Positions 8,119-15,544 of a stretch of DNA of 25,516 nucleotides are shown here, piece by piece. Below the pieces are notes generated by a model, which saw nothing but the letters and a program-made list of their open reading frames with translations, had not been told where the DNA came from and searched no databases. A program made the position numbers and the translations under genes. Each line of letters opens with the position of its first letter. The stretch's first letter is position 1. The stretch is from Sulfurospirillum sp964441765 (GTDB lineage Bacteria > Campylobacterota > Campylobacteria > Campylobacterales > Sulfurospirillaceae), in contig CAYTVI010000025.1 of the NCBI GenBank assembly GCA_964441765.1, positions 1 through 25,516 of the forward strand, in the 5' to 3' direction.

Positions 8119-9164
8119 GCAAAACGCTCTAAAATCGTATAGGCTGTATCGCGTTTTGCAGGGATACTTCCGATATCTTTGATGAGTTTTACCATCTCTT
8201 CTTGATTCATACGATTCGCTGCTCCTGCGGCTTTTACCACATTTTCTTCCATCATCGTACTCCCCAAATCATTGGCACCAAACATAAGTGCTAATTGTCC
8301 AATATAACTGCCTTGTGTCACCCATGAACTTTGAATATTTTTAAAATTATCCAAATATAGCCGACTGACGGCTAAAAGCCTCAAATAGCGATTGGCGGAT
8401 TGTTTTTTAATCTCAGGATGTTCACGTTTAAGCTCTGTAAAATCGCTTTGAAAACTCCACATGATAAACGCGCGAAATCCACCCGTTTTATCTTGCAAGT
8501 CCCGTATCTTTTCCCAATGCTCAATAATCTCTTCATCACTTTCTAACGTTCCAAACATCATCGTAGCTGTTGAACGCATTCCAATTTCATGTGCCGCTTG
8601 GTGGACATCAAGCCACTCTTGGCTTCCTAATTTCTTTGGAGCAATGATATCTCGAACTCTATCACTTAAAATCTCAGCACCCGCACCAGGGATGCTAAAA
8701 AGCCCTTTGTTTTGCAGACGTGTTAAAACTTCTTTATAGCTAATCTTAGAAATCTTCGCGATATAATCGATCTCAATCGCCGAAAATCCATGAATAGTAA
8801 TCGTTGGATAATGCGTGGCTATCCACTCAACCAATTCTTCATACCACTCGATTTTAAGCTTAGGGTGAACGCCTCCTTGAAAGAGGATTTGTGTCCCACC
8901 AATCTCTAAAAGTTCTTCAATTTTTTTGCCAATTTCTTCAAAAGAAAGAACATACGCTTCATCTTCTTTATGATGGCGATAAAAAGCACAAAACTTACAA
9001 TCTACCCAACACACATTCGTATAATTGATATTTCTATCGACCACAAAGGTCGTGATATTTTCAGGATGAAGCTCCATCTTTTTCTCATACGCCATTTTGC
9101 CTAGTGTGTTCAAATCAGCACTTTGAATCAATCTTAGTGCTTCTTCATTACTCATACGCTTCAT
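8115..9164 (-). CDS. mqnC: Cyclic dehypoxanthinyl futalosine synthase (radical SAM)
   Basis: 349 residues. The radical SAM cluster motif C-W-V-D-C-K-F-C is at residues 52-59 (C52, C56, C59), preceded by the family's V-V-D-R-N-I-N-Y-T-N-V-C and followed by A-F-Y-R. MqnC cyclises dehypoxanthine futalosine in the futalosine route to menaquinone, the main respiratory quinone of these bacteria. The sibling enzyme MqnE is the main alternative, but the flanks of the Cys motif fit MqnC better. AAAGG seven bases before ATG supports the start. It overlaps both neighbours by ATGA. It sits in one transcription unit with hemL and a cytochrome, all respiration-linked. Confidence 0.92.
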   Translation of the reverse strand: MKRMSNEEALRLIQSADLNTLGKMAYEKKMELHPENITTFVVDRNINYTNVCWVDCKFCAFYRHHKEDEAYVLSFEEIGKKIEELLEIGGTQILFQGGVHPKLKIEWYEELVEWIATHYPTITIHGFSAIEIDYIAKISKISYKEVLTRLQNKGLFSIPGAGAEILSDRVRDIIAPKKLGSQEWLDVHQAAHEIGMRSTATMMFGTLESDEEIIEHWEKIRDLQDKTGGFRAFIMWSFQSDFTELKREHPEIKKQSANRYLRLLAVSRLYLDNFKNIQSSWVTQGSYIGQLALMFGANDLGSTMMEENVVKAAGAANRMNQEEMVKLIKDIGSIPAKRDTAYTILERFA

Positions 9165-9667
9165 TTCAAACCTTTATTTCCTAAAAATAGACTGCTCAAA
9201 GGCACAATACTCAGTCCCACAAAAAAAGCAATTGGCTCTAATGCTTCATGGCGTATCAATGCAAGGATAGTTAGAAATAACACACCATACGCACCCAAAC
9301 GATACGGTGAAAGTGCCCCTTTGTAGCTTTGCGTTAAATTGCGAAAACTCTCACGAAAACCTATTTTTTTGTGCGCTTTGACTTCCATTTCACTTTGTGC
9401 TTCTTGTTCCTCTTCATCATCGTACAAATCATGCGGATCTTCATACTTTTTTAACACATCTTTTTCTTCACCATATGCCCCCGCTTCTAATCGACGCTCC
9501 ACAAGTTTTTTATAGGAGACAAAGGTCGCAAGGGTAATGAGCAAAGAGCAAAAAAATGCTATTTGGGTGTTGAGTAACCACCCTCCTTGCATAAAAAAGG
9601 AAAAGGCAATCACAAGGCTATCCACAAAAATAAAATAGCCTAAAAACTTACGAACGGTTGACTTCAT
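9161..9667 (-). CDS. Conserved four-helix integral membrane protein, unknown function
   Basis: 168 residues from ATG at 9667; the frame stays open to 9733, but that start would run 86 bp into the upstream gene. The protein has two hydrophobic helices (about 10-50), an acidic Glu/Asp-rich cytoplasmic-looking stretch (about 68-92) and two further helices near the C-terminus (about 118-160). No catalytic motif was seen. A membrane protein next to hemL is also found in Campylobacter (Cj0852c region, from memory), so the pairing may be old. It overlaps mqnC by ATGA and the AtpZ-like gene by about 20 bp. Function is not inferred. Confidence 0.75.
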   Translation of the reverse strand: MKSTVRKFLGYFIFVDSLVIAFSFFMQGGWLLNTQIAFFCSLLITLATFVSYKKLVERRLEAGAYGEEKDVLKKYEDPHDLYDDEEEQEAQSEMEVKAHKKIGFRESFRNLTQSYKGALSPYRLGAYGVLFLTILALIRHEALEPIAFFVGLSIVPLSSLFLGNKGLK

Positions 9668-9938
9668 CTTCATCTTTTTTTTGATATTTTTTGTACCGAA
9701 CATCCTCTTTGAGTTCATCAAAGGATTTGACATTTTTTTTGTAGGCTTTGTAGATATTTAAAATCGCTCCACTCACCCCCCAAAAAACACCCAACCAAAA
9801 AAGCCACTCATAGCCAAACCAATCGCGCATGAGCCATCCAAGACCAATACCCATCAAAATAGCAACCACGATGGAAACACCTAAAGAGAGCTGTTCCGCA
9901 CCTTCAACATATTTTCCGTATTTTGGTTTTTCACTCAT
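9648..9938 (-). CDS. AtpZ/AtpI-family F0F1-ATPase-associated membrane protein
   Basis: 96 residues with two membrane helices (about 18-38 and 44-64). The pattern G-x-G-L-G-W-L-M-R-D-W-F-G then W-L-F-W-L-G-V-x-x-G-x-x-x-A-I-L-N-I-Y is typical of the AtpZ/AtpI family, followed by a highly charged tail. Members are proposed to help c-ring assembly or carry Mg2+/Ca2+ for ATP synthase. No atp genes are nearby, so the link rests on family alone. Its ATG overlaps the hemL TGA as ATGA. Confidence 0.75.
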   Translation of the reverse strand: MSEKPKYGKYVEGAEQLSLGVSIVVAILMGIGLGWLMRDWFGYEWLFWLGVFWGVSGAILNIYKAYKKNVKSFDELKEDVRYKKYQKKDEDEVNRS

Positions 9939-11221
9939 GCAATCTCTTTAAAAATACGACGTGCGGCATCGATGGTTGCATCAATCATCGCATCGTCTAT
10001 TGCGTCACAGATAAATCCCGTTTCAAACTGGCTGCATGCAAAGTAAAAACCCTCTTGGAGCATTTTTTGATGAAACAGTGCAAAACGTTTTGTATCAGAC
10101 TTTAGCGCATCATCAAAGTTTTTCACAGGTTTATCGTTAAAAAAGAAGCCAAACATTGAGCCAATCGCCCCTACTTGAAGAGGAATTTTTGCTTCATCAG
10201 CTGCACTTTTTAGCCCTTCAACCAAGCGAATAGCTCTGTTTTCAAGCTTTACATGTAAATCTTCATCTGCAATGATTTTCTCCAAACTGGCTAAACCTGC
10301 CGCCATTGCCACGGGATTGCCGCTCAGTGTTCCTGCTTGATAAACGGGTCCATCGGGAGAAAGTTTATCCATAATCTCCGCTCTTGCACCAAAGGCACCC
10401 ACTGGCATTCCTCCACCGATGACTTTTCCAAAAGTGACCATGTCTGGTTTGGTTTCATAAACACCTTGAGCACCCTTAAGGTGTGCACGAAAACCACTCA
10501 TGACCTCATCAAAAATAAGCAATGCTCCATGTTTGTCACATAATGAACGAAGCTCACTTAAAAATTTTGCATCGGCTGGAACAAAACCCATATTACCAGC
10601 GATTGGCTCGATAATCACACATGCAATATTTTTAGAATTTTCAAAACATTTTTTAACACTTTTGATGTCATTGTACTTGGCAAGTAAGGTGTGTTTCGTC
10701 AAATCGGAGGGCACACCAGGAGAACTAGGCGTTCCAAACGTTACCGCGCCACTGCCTGCTTGCACCAACAAAGAGTCAGAATGCCCGTGATAACACCCTT
10801 CAAATTTAACAATATCATCTTTGTCAGTAAACCCACGCGCCAAACGAATAGCACTCATAACTGCTTCGGTTCCACTGCTAACAAAACGTACTTTATCGAT
10901 ACTCTCAAAAAGCTCACACATCATACTGGCTAATTTTGTCTCCGCTTTCGTGGGTGCGCCAAAACTCAGCCCTTTTTTAACCGCTTTAATGACCGCTTTT
11001 TCAATGGTTTTATCACTGTGTCCAAAAATCAATGGTCCCCAACTTTGCACATAATCGACGTACTTATTGCCATCAACATCAACAAGATAAGCACCCTCAC
11101 CTTTTTTAATAAACAAAGGCGTTCCACCAACGCTTTTAAACGCTCGAACAGGAGAATCAACACCACCGGGAATGACTTCTCGTGCTTTTTCATACGCTTT
11201 AACACTTTTACTGTAACGCAT
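9935..11221 (-). CDS. hemL: Glutamate-1-semialdehyde 2,1-aminomutase
   Basis: About 428 residues. This PLP enzyme (aminotransferase class III fold) converts glutamate-1-semialdehyde to 5-aminolevulinate in the C5 haem pathway. The PLP-binding Lys is in T-F-G-K-V-I-G-G-G-M-P-V-G (Lys267 counted from the first ATG). I-F-D-E-V-M-S-G-F-R supplies the Asp that holds the PLP ring nitrogen, and S-S-G-T-E-A-V is the phosphate loop. Two ATGs are adjacent (11224 and 11221). TCCTCT at 11228-11233 on the + strand, AGAGGA as transcribed, is six bases from the second, so I use 11221. It lies 47-50 bp downstream of the cytochrome gene. One TTTACATGTAAA site lies inside it. Confidence 0.96.
   Translation of the reverse strand: MRYSKSVKAYEKAREVIPGGVDSPVRAFKSVGGTPLFIKKGEGAYLVDVDGNKYVDYVQSWGPLIFGHSDKTIEKAVIKAVKKGLSFGAPTKAETKLASMMCELFESIDKVRFVSSGTEAVMSAIRLARGFTDKDDIVKFEGCYHGHSDSLLVQAGSGAVTFGTPSSPGVPSDLTKHTLLAKYNDIKSVKKCFENSKNIACVIIEPIAGNMGFVPADAKFLSELRSLCDKHGALLIFDEVMSGFRAHLKGAQGVYETKPDMVTFGKVIGGGMPVGAFGARAEIMDKLSPDGPVYQAGTLSGNPVAMAAGLASLEKIIADEDLHVKLENRAIRLVEGLKSAADEAKIPLQVGAIGSMFGFFFNDKPVKNFDDALKSDTKRFALFHQKMLQEGFYFACSQFETGFICDAIDDAMIDATIDAARRIFKEIA
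10248..10259. repeat. TTTACATGTAAA palindrome, copy 5
   Basis: Exact 12-bp copy inside hemL, again read as L-H-V-K. Confidence 0.85.
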
Positions 11222-11241
11222 CATTCTTCCTCTAATTTTTT

Positions 11242-11247
11242 ATGATA
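11242..11247 (-). promoter_or_regulatory. Candidate -10 for hemL
   Basis: TATCAT on the - strand in the short AT-rich gap after the cytochrome gene, about 20 bases before the hemL start. It has no clear -35 box, and readthrough from the cytochrome promoter is equally possible. Confidence 0.25.
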
Positions 11248-11271
11248 GTTTACTTGTTATTTTTAAATAAA

Positions 11272-11616
11272 TTATTTTTTCACTTCACTGGAAACATAGT
11301 AATACAAACTTTCGATTTCTTGCGAGGTTAAAAAATAAGTAGGCATCACTTTATGGGTAGATGTAAGCGCTTTCTCAAAACGCTCTTTAGGAACATTGGT
11401 GATGTTAGGAGCTTCTAAAGCAACCACTTTACCTTTGTGTACGTACTGTGAAATCACACTTCCTTCACCTTTTTCTCCATGGCATTTATTGCATCCAATG
11501 CCTCGTGGGTTTGCATAAAGCATCTTGGCATATTCCATTTTTGTGATGAAATCTTCAGCATAAAGGGGTGTTATCCCAAGGCATATTAAAAGACTCCCTA
11601 TCAACCTAAAGCGCAT
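11272..11616 (-). CDS. Small periplasmic monohaem c-type cytochrome
   Basis: 114 residues from ATG at 11616. The frame extends to 11967, but that part is antisense to folD and is not credible. A Sec signal peptide (1-20, ending L-Y-A) precedes a class I cytochrome c domain: haem motif C-N-K-C-H at 42-46 and a probable axial Met in V-M-P-T-Y at residue 91. Mature size is about 94 residues, like c553-type carriers. It is the first gene of the run through hemL to recG and is divergent from folD with 106 bp between starts. A small protein at this position also occurs in Campylobacter (Cj0854c, from memory). Its redox partner is not shown by the sequence. Confidence 0.85.
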   Translation of the reverse strand: MRFRLIGSLLICLGITPLYAEDFITKMEYAKMLYANPRGIGCNKCHGEKGEGSVISQYVHKGKVVALEAPNITNVPKERFEKALTSTHKVMPTYFLTSQEIESLYYYVSSEVKK

Positions 11617-11655
11617 CAAAATGGGATTTATCCTCTCTTTAATAGTAAGTTTGAT

Positions 11656-11661
11656 ATTATA
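11656..11661 (-). promoter_or_regulatory. Candidate -10 for the cytochrome-hemL-recG run
   Basis: A perfect TATAAT on the - strand, 39 bases before the cytochrome ATG. The -35 region is weak, which is usual in epsilonproteobacteria. Confidence 0.45.
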
Positions 11662-11688
11662 TTCGACCTTATTAACTCTAAGGGATAG

Positions 11689-11694
11689 TATAGT
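11689..11694 (+). promoter_or_regulatory. Candidate -10 for folD
   Basis: TATAGT, 28 bases before the folD ATG in the divergent region. No strong -35 box is seen. Confidence 0.35.
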
Positions 11695-11722
11695 ACCAAA
11701 AATAGAATAAAAAGGAGTTTTG

Positions 11723-12574
11723 ATGCAACTTCTTGATGGAAAAGCATTATCCGAAAAGATTAAAAATGAACTTAAAAGTGAAAGCGACATACTTTGCTCA
11801 AAAGGAGTCACTCCTTGTCTTGCCGTTATCTTAGTCGGTGAAGACCCTGCAAGCCAGACGTATGTCAACAGTAAAGAAAAATCCTGCCATACCGCAGGTA
11901 TCGCTTCTATCGTCAAACGTCTTCCTGCTTCAACTTCTGAAGCAGAACTCTTATCCCTTATCAACACACTGAACCTTGATTCAACGGTTGATGGTATCTT
12001 AGTACAATTGCCCGTACCTAAACATATCGACAGTACAAGAATTATTGAAGCGATTGACCCGCGTAAAGATGTTGATGGGTTTCATCCTTTCAATGTTGGA
12101 CGCTTAATGGCAGGGCTTGATGGGTTTGTTCCGTGTACCCCTTATGGTGTCATGAAACTCTTAGAAGAGTACAACATAAATGTAAGAGGCATGAATGCCT
12201 GTGTGATAGGTGCAAGCAATATCGTAGGAAAACCTATGATGAATCTTCTTTTAAATGCCTCAGCAACAGTTGAAATTTGCCGAAGTTCTACCCGAAATTT
12301 AAAAGAACACACGCTCAAAGCTGACCTGATTGTTGTAGGTGTTGGAAAACCAAATCTTTTAACAGAAGATATGGTCTGCGAAGGAGCCATCGTGATTGAT
12401 GTGGGCATTAACCGAAATGCTGAGGGGAAAATCGTAGGTGATGTTGATTTTGCCAATGTTGCAAAAAAATGCTCTTACATCACACCTGTTCCAGGCGGTG
12501 TTGGACCCATGACCATCGCCATGCTTTTAGCCAATACGCTCAAATCTGCTAAACAACGCTTAGCATCACTCTAG
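11723..12574 (+). CDS. folD: Bifunctional methylenetetrahydrofolate dehydrogenase/cyclohydrolase
   Basis: 283 residues. The start ATG at 11723 is set by AAGGAG at 11712-11717; the TTG one codon earlier is less likely. FolD interconverts 5,10-methylene- and 10-formyl-tetrahydrofolate. Catalytic Y-V-x-x-K is Tyr47 to Lys51. D-G-I-L-V-Q-L-P-V-P and the C-terminal P-V-P-G-G-V-G-P-M-T are family signatures. The nucleotide-site loop reads I-G-A-S-N-I-V-G-K-P, with Ala where many FolD have Arg, which may affect the NADP/NAD choice. It is followed after 7 bp by lepB, as I recall for Campylobacter (Cj0855-Cj0856). Confidence 0.96.
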   Translation: MQLLDGKALSEKIKNELKSESDILCSKGVTPCLAVILVGEDPASQTYVNSKEKSCHTAGIASIVKRLPASTSEAELLSLINTLNLDSTVDGILVQLPVPKHIDSTRIIEAIDPRKDVDGFHPFNVGRLMAGLDGFVPCTPYGVMKLLEEYNINVRGMNACVIGASNIVGKPMMNLLLNASATVEICRSSTRNLKEHTLKADLIVVGVGKPNLLTEDMVCEGAIVIDVGINRNAEGKIVGDVDFANVAKKCSYITPVPGGVGPMTIAMLLANTLKSAKQRLASL

Positions 12575-12581
12575 GATACCA

Positions 12582-13409
12582 ATGAAAAACCTACTTAAAA
12601 AACTTTATACCTTTTCAAACAGTTGGACAGGAACAATTATTATTGTTTTATTTGTCATCTTTTTTATCGCACAAGCGTTTGTAATTCCTAGTGGTTCTAT
12701 GAAACGAACGCTTCTTATAGGTGACCACCTTTTTGTTAAAAAGTTTTCTTACGGTATTCCTACACCGCATTTGCCATGGCTTGAAATTCCCGTTCTTCCA
12801 GACTTCAACGGCAATGGACACTTGATTGAAGGTAGTAAGCCAGAACGCGGTGATATCGTTGTTTTTCGTTACCCAAAAGATGAAAAAATTCATTATGTGA
12901 AACGATGTGTTGCCAAAGAAGGCGATGAGATTTTATACCAAGATAAAAATCTCTACATTCACTTTGCTGAAGGCAATGACTACATCAAAGCCAATTATCC
13001 AGCTGAAAAAATTAAAACCATTGCAGGGAAACTGTGGGTTAACAATCCTTACAAAGAGAAATTTCATGGTATTGGATACGATGAAAACATCGATTTGTTT
13101 GCTCAGATGAGCTTACACATGTCAGCAGGTCAGCTTGCTATGAAACCTGCTCTTGTGCAAGAACTTCCTATTAAAGAAGGGTACGCATTTAACGCATTTT
13201 ATGCAAAAGTTGAAACAGGTCACTACTATATGGTGGGCGATAACCGAGACCACTCTAATGATAGCCGTTTTTGGGGAAGTGTTCCTTATAGCCTCGTTGT
13301 CGGAAAACCTTGGTTTGTCTATTTTTCATGGGATGATGAATACAAAATTAGATGGGAAAGACTTTTTCGCTCTGTCGAAGCCATCCAACACGATAAAAGT
13401 CTCTTTTAA
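12582..13409 (+). CDS. lepB: Signal peptidase I
   Basis: 275 residues. One N-terminal membrane helix (about 15-34) leads to the catalytic I-P-S-G-S-M (nucleophile Ser39). The general base is Lys107 in H-Y-V-K-R. G-D-N-R-D-H-S-N-D-S-R is the conserved late box. The enzyme removes Sec/Tat signal peptides on the periplasmic face, including those of the cytochrome and M16 protein encoded here; the prepilins need a different peptidase. It lies 7 bp after folD and only 2 bp before the next gene, so the three are probably one unit. Confidence 0.96.
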   Translation: MKNLLKKLYTFSNSWTGTIIIVLFVIFFIAQAFVIPSGSMKRTLLIGDHLFVKKFSYGIPTPHLPWLEIPVLPDFNGNGHLIEGSKPERGDIVVFRYPKDEKIHYVKRCVAKEGDEILYQDKNLYIHFAEGNDYIKANYPAEKIKTIAGKLWVNNPYKEKFHGIGYDENIDLFAQMSLHMSAGQLAMKPALVQELPIKEGYAFNAFYAKVETGHYYMVGDNRDHSNDSRFWGSVPYSLVVGKPWFVYFSWDDEYKIRWERLFRSVEAIQHDKSLF

Positions 13410-13411
13410 TT

Positions 13412-14062
13412 ATGGAAACGGTTGATATTTTAGAAATCATCGCTATTATCTTAGCACTTTTACTTGCCATTATTGGGCATGAAATCATGCATGGATATGT
13501 CGCGTATCGCTACGGCGATATGACAGCAAAGCATGAAGGTCGCTTAAGTATCAATCCGCTTGTACACATCGACCCCGTAGGAACGCTTATCGTTCCTGCG
13601 GTACTTTATTTTAGCAGTGCCCCTTTCATGTTTGGCTGGGCAAAACCAGTACCTATTTTTGTTCCCACCATCCTTCGCAATGGAGGCTATAAAGCGGCCA
13701 TTCATGTCTCTTTAGCAGGCATTGCTTACAATTTTGCACTTGCCTTGGTGTGCATCGTTCTTTTCAATCTTTTTTTCACCAGTGATATCGAAAACTATAT
13801 GGCTTATTTTCTTGCATTTTTTCTTGCACAATGTATTAAATACAATATCGTTTTGGGTATCTTTAACCTCTATCCCATTCCTCCACTTGATGGTTCTCAC
13901 GCACTTACTTATTTAAGTGCGAGTATGGGTTGGGACAAAATCGTTGCATTGTATGACGCGATGGAGCGTTATGGGATGCTCATCTTGATTTTATTTATCG
14001 CAACACCATTATCCCGCTATTTTTTTGCACCGATTCATTACATCTTACAACTCGTTTTTTAA
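13412..14062 (+). CDS. Site-2 protease-like membrane zinc metalloprotease (M50)
   Basis: 216 residues and five to six membrane helices. The zinc motif is H-E-I-M-H (His23, Glu24, His27) in the first helix. The third ligand is in N-L-Y-P-I-P-P-L-D-G (Asp160). G-W-A-K-P-V-P also fits the short M50 subgroup, which lacks PDZ or CBS domains. Such proteins cut transmembrane substrates inside the membrane; the substrate is unknown. It starts 2 bp after lepB, so two membrane proteases share a transcript. A separate promoter follows it for rpiB. Confidence 0.88.
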   Translation: METVDILEIIAIILALLLAIIGHEIMHGYVAYRYGDMTAKHEGRLSINPLVHIDPVGTLIVPAVLYFSSAPFMFGWAKPVPIFVPTILRNGGYKAAIHVSLAGIAYNFALALVCIVLFNLFFTSDIENYMAYFLAFFLAQCIKYNIVLGIFNLYPIPPLDGSHALTYLSASMGWDKIVALYDAMERYGMLILILFIATPLSRYFFAPIHYILQLVF

Positions 14063-14089
14063 TTTTGGATTTTCTAATAATCGTTGTGC

Positions 14090-14095
14090 TATAAT
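14090..14095 (+). promoter_or_regulatory. Extended -10 promoter for the rpiB-cheR run
   Basis: TGC-TATAAT (14087-14095), 31 bases before the rpiB GTG. A weak TTGGAT lies further upstream. The same TGCTATAAT occurs upstream of the metE leader at 22801-22809. Confidence 0.6.
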
Positions 14096-14125
14096 CAATT
14101 TCACTACGACAATTAAAGGACACGC

Positions 14126-14554
14126 GTGAAGTTTTTTATTGCAACCGATCATGCAGGGGTTGCCATCAAACCTGATGTCATCTCCATGCTAGAAACAAGA
14201 GGACATGAGGTCATCGATCTTGGGCCTTTTACCAATGGAAGGGTTGATTATACCGATTTTGCTCACCTTCTCTCAAAAGAAGTCCTTGCCAATAAAGGAA
14301 CTCAAGGTATTTTGATTTGTGGCTCAGGTATTGGGATGAGCTTAGCGGCAAACAAACATCATGGGATTCGTGCGGCATTATGCCATGATGCATACACTGC
14401 ACAGATGGCACGGGCACACAATGATGCTAATGTTTTGTGTTTTGGAGAGCGTATTGTAGGTATTGGGGTGATTGAATCCATGATTGAAGCGTGGTGTAAA
14501 ACCAACTTTGAAGGTGGCAGACATGCTTGCCGCGTTTCAAAAATAGAGGTCTAA
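14126..14554 (+). CDS. rpiB: Ribose-5-phosphate isomerase B
   Basis: 142 residues, starting with GTG; AAAGGA at 14115-14120 is five bases upstream and no ATG lies nearby. It interconverts ribulose-5-phosphate and ribose-5-phosphate, feeding PRPP synthesis. Seen: A-T-D-H-A-G (Asp8, His9), the active-site I-C-G-S-G-I-G-M-S with Cys65, and His98 in A-R-A-H-N-D-A-N, matching the LacA/RpiB family. It heads a long coupled run in which apt uses PRPP, so the two are metabolically linked. Confidence 0.95.
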   Translation: MKFFIATDHAGVAIKPDVISMLETRGHEVIDLGPFTNGRVDYTDFAHLLSKEVLANKGTQGILICGSGIGMSLAANKHHGIRAALCHDAYTAQMARAHNDANVLCFGERIVGIGVIESMIEAWCKTNFEGGRHACRVSKIEV

Positions 14555-14557
14555 ACC

Positions 14558-14890
14558 ATGGCACTGGAATGGATTGTTACAACGGTTCTTTTTTCCGCTT
14601 GCCTCTATCTTCTTATTATGGTGTTTTACTTTAAAACACTGCTACGCAAAGAAAAGCGCAGTAATATTGTCGTAAAACATACACTCAGCGATGCAGAAGT
14701 AGTTATCCGCAAATACCAAGTGCAACTCCAACGTTCTCTTGGTAATATTGATATTTTAAGTGATGAGCTTAAAAAAGTCAAAAATGACCTTAAATCTCTA
14801 CGTACACGTAATAGCCAATACCGTATGGAAGGCGATAAATTGCGCCAACATATTAAAGAGCTTGAAGGAAAGATTGAGGCATTGTTGTAA
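14558..14890 (+). CDS. Membrane-anchored coiled-coil protein, unknown function
   Basis: 110 residues. One N-terminal membrane helix (about 5-27), a short basic stretch R-K-E-K-R, then a mostly helical, heptad-like region with regular Leu/Ile (about 45-110) predicted as a coiled coil. The layout suggests a bitopic protein with a cytoplasmic coiled coil, resembling small scaffold or division-type proteins, but no family was recognised. It lies 3 bp after rpiB. A membrane protein occupies the same place between rpiB and apt in Campylobacter (Cj0926, from memory). Its TAA overlaps the ATG of the small ORF that follows. Confidence 0.8.
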   Translation: MALEWIVTTVLFSACLYLLIMVFYFKTLLRKEKRSNIVVKHTLSDAEVVIRKYQVQLQRSLGNIDILSDELKKVKNDLKSLRTRNSQYRMEGDKLRQHIKELEGKIEALL

Positions 14891-14976
14891 TGAGTATTGA
14901 GCTTGTCTCTTTTGGTGCTTTCACAGCTTTATTTATTCTATTTTTTCTCCTAAAAATTACCATTTTCAAATCATAA
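14890..14976 (+). CDS. 28-residue single-helix membrane protein (small ORF)
   Basis: ATG at 14890 overlaps the upstream TAA as TAATG and the frame ends at TAA 14974-14976. The peptide begins M-S-I-E-L-V-S-F-G, has one unbroken hydrophobic helix (about 8-25) and ends K-I-T-I-F-K-S, so the N-terminus has the acidic residue and the C-terminus the basic ones. It fills an otherwise unexplained 96-bp gap between tightly packed genes. A GAGG (14876-14879) about 10 bases upstream could serve as ribosome site. Not recognised; whether it is made is inferred. Confidence 0.55.
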   Translation: MSIELVSFGAFTALFILFFLLKITIFKS

Positions 14977-14986
14977 AGGCTATCCT

Positions 14987-15544
14987 ATGAATCACTTAAG
15001 TGCTACTGATAAAGAGTACCTTTTAAACGCTATCCGCAATGTTGAAGATTTCCCAAAACCTGGTATTATTTTTAAAGATATCACGACTCTTTTAGGCAAT
15101 GAAAAAGCTTTTACACTTTTAATGGATCATCTCTGTGCTCGCTATGAAGCGCTTGAAATTGATTATATCGCAGGCATTGAAAGTCGTGGGTTTATCTTTG
15201 GAGCAGCTCTTGCGGCACGTCTTAAAAAACCTTTTGTACCTATCCGAAAACCTGGTAAACTCCCTTACACGACCATTAGTGAAAAATACTCTTTAGAATA
15301 CGGCGTAGATGAAGTTTCTATTCATATTGATGCTTTTAGCAGCGTTGGCAAGCCTATCCCAAAAGTTCTTTTAATTGATGACTTAATTGCAACAGGCGGA
15401 ACGGCTACGGCTGCGGTTAATCTTATCAATAAAGCAGGTGCTCAGTGCATTGAGGCTTGTTTTATTATTAATCTTACATTTTTACAAGGTGATTTAGATA
15501 TTAAAAAATCAACACCTGTCTATTCTGTTTTAGAGGTCATCTGA
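14987..15544 (+). CDS. apt: Adenine phosphoribosyltransferase
   Basis: 185 residues. It salvages adenine to AMP with PRPP. The PRPP loop V-L-L-I-D-D-L-I-A-T-G-G-T-A (about 127-140) is characteristic, as are F-P-K-P-G-I-I-F-K-D-I-T near the N-terminus and G-I-E-S-R-G-F-I-F-G. AAAGG about six bases before ATG gives a good start. Its TGA shares its last base with the trpB ATG, so trpB translation is probably coupled to it. Confidence 0.96.
   Translation: MNHLSATDKEYLLNAIRNVEDFPKPGIIFKDITTLLGNEKAFTLLMDHLCARYEALEIDYIAGIESRGFIFGAALAARLKKPFVPIRKPGKLPYTTISEKYSLEYGVDEVSIHIDAFSSVGKPIPKVLLIDDLIATGGTATAAVNLINKAGAQCIEACFIINLTFLQGDLDIKKSTPVYSVLEVI

Noticed and set aside
9668..9733. 5' extension of the membrane protein gene to 9733
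   Set aside because: It would overlap the AtpZ-like gene by 86 bp and reads as a Lys/Asn-rich out-of-frame shadow; ATG 9667 fits better.
10337..11245. + strand ORFs over hemL
   Set aside because: All are antisense to a conserved enzyme and show low-complexity shadow composition.
11617..11967. 5' extension of the cytochrome gene to 11967
   Set aside because: It is antisense to folD and the divergent promoters, and the protein gains a proper signal peptide only from ATG 11616.
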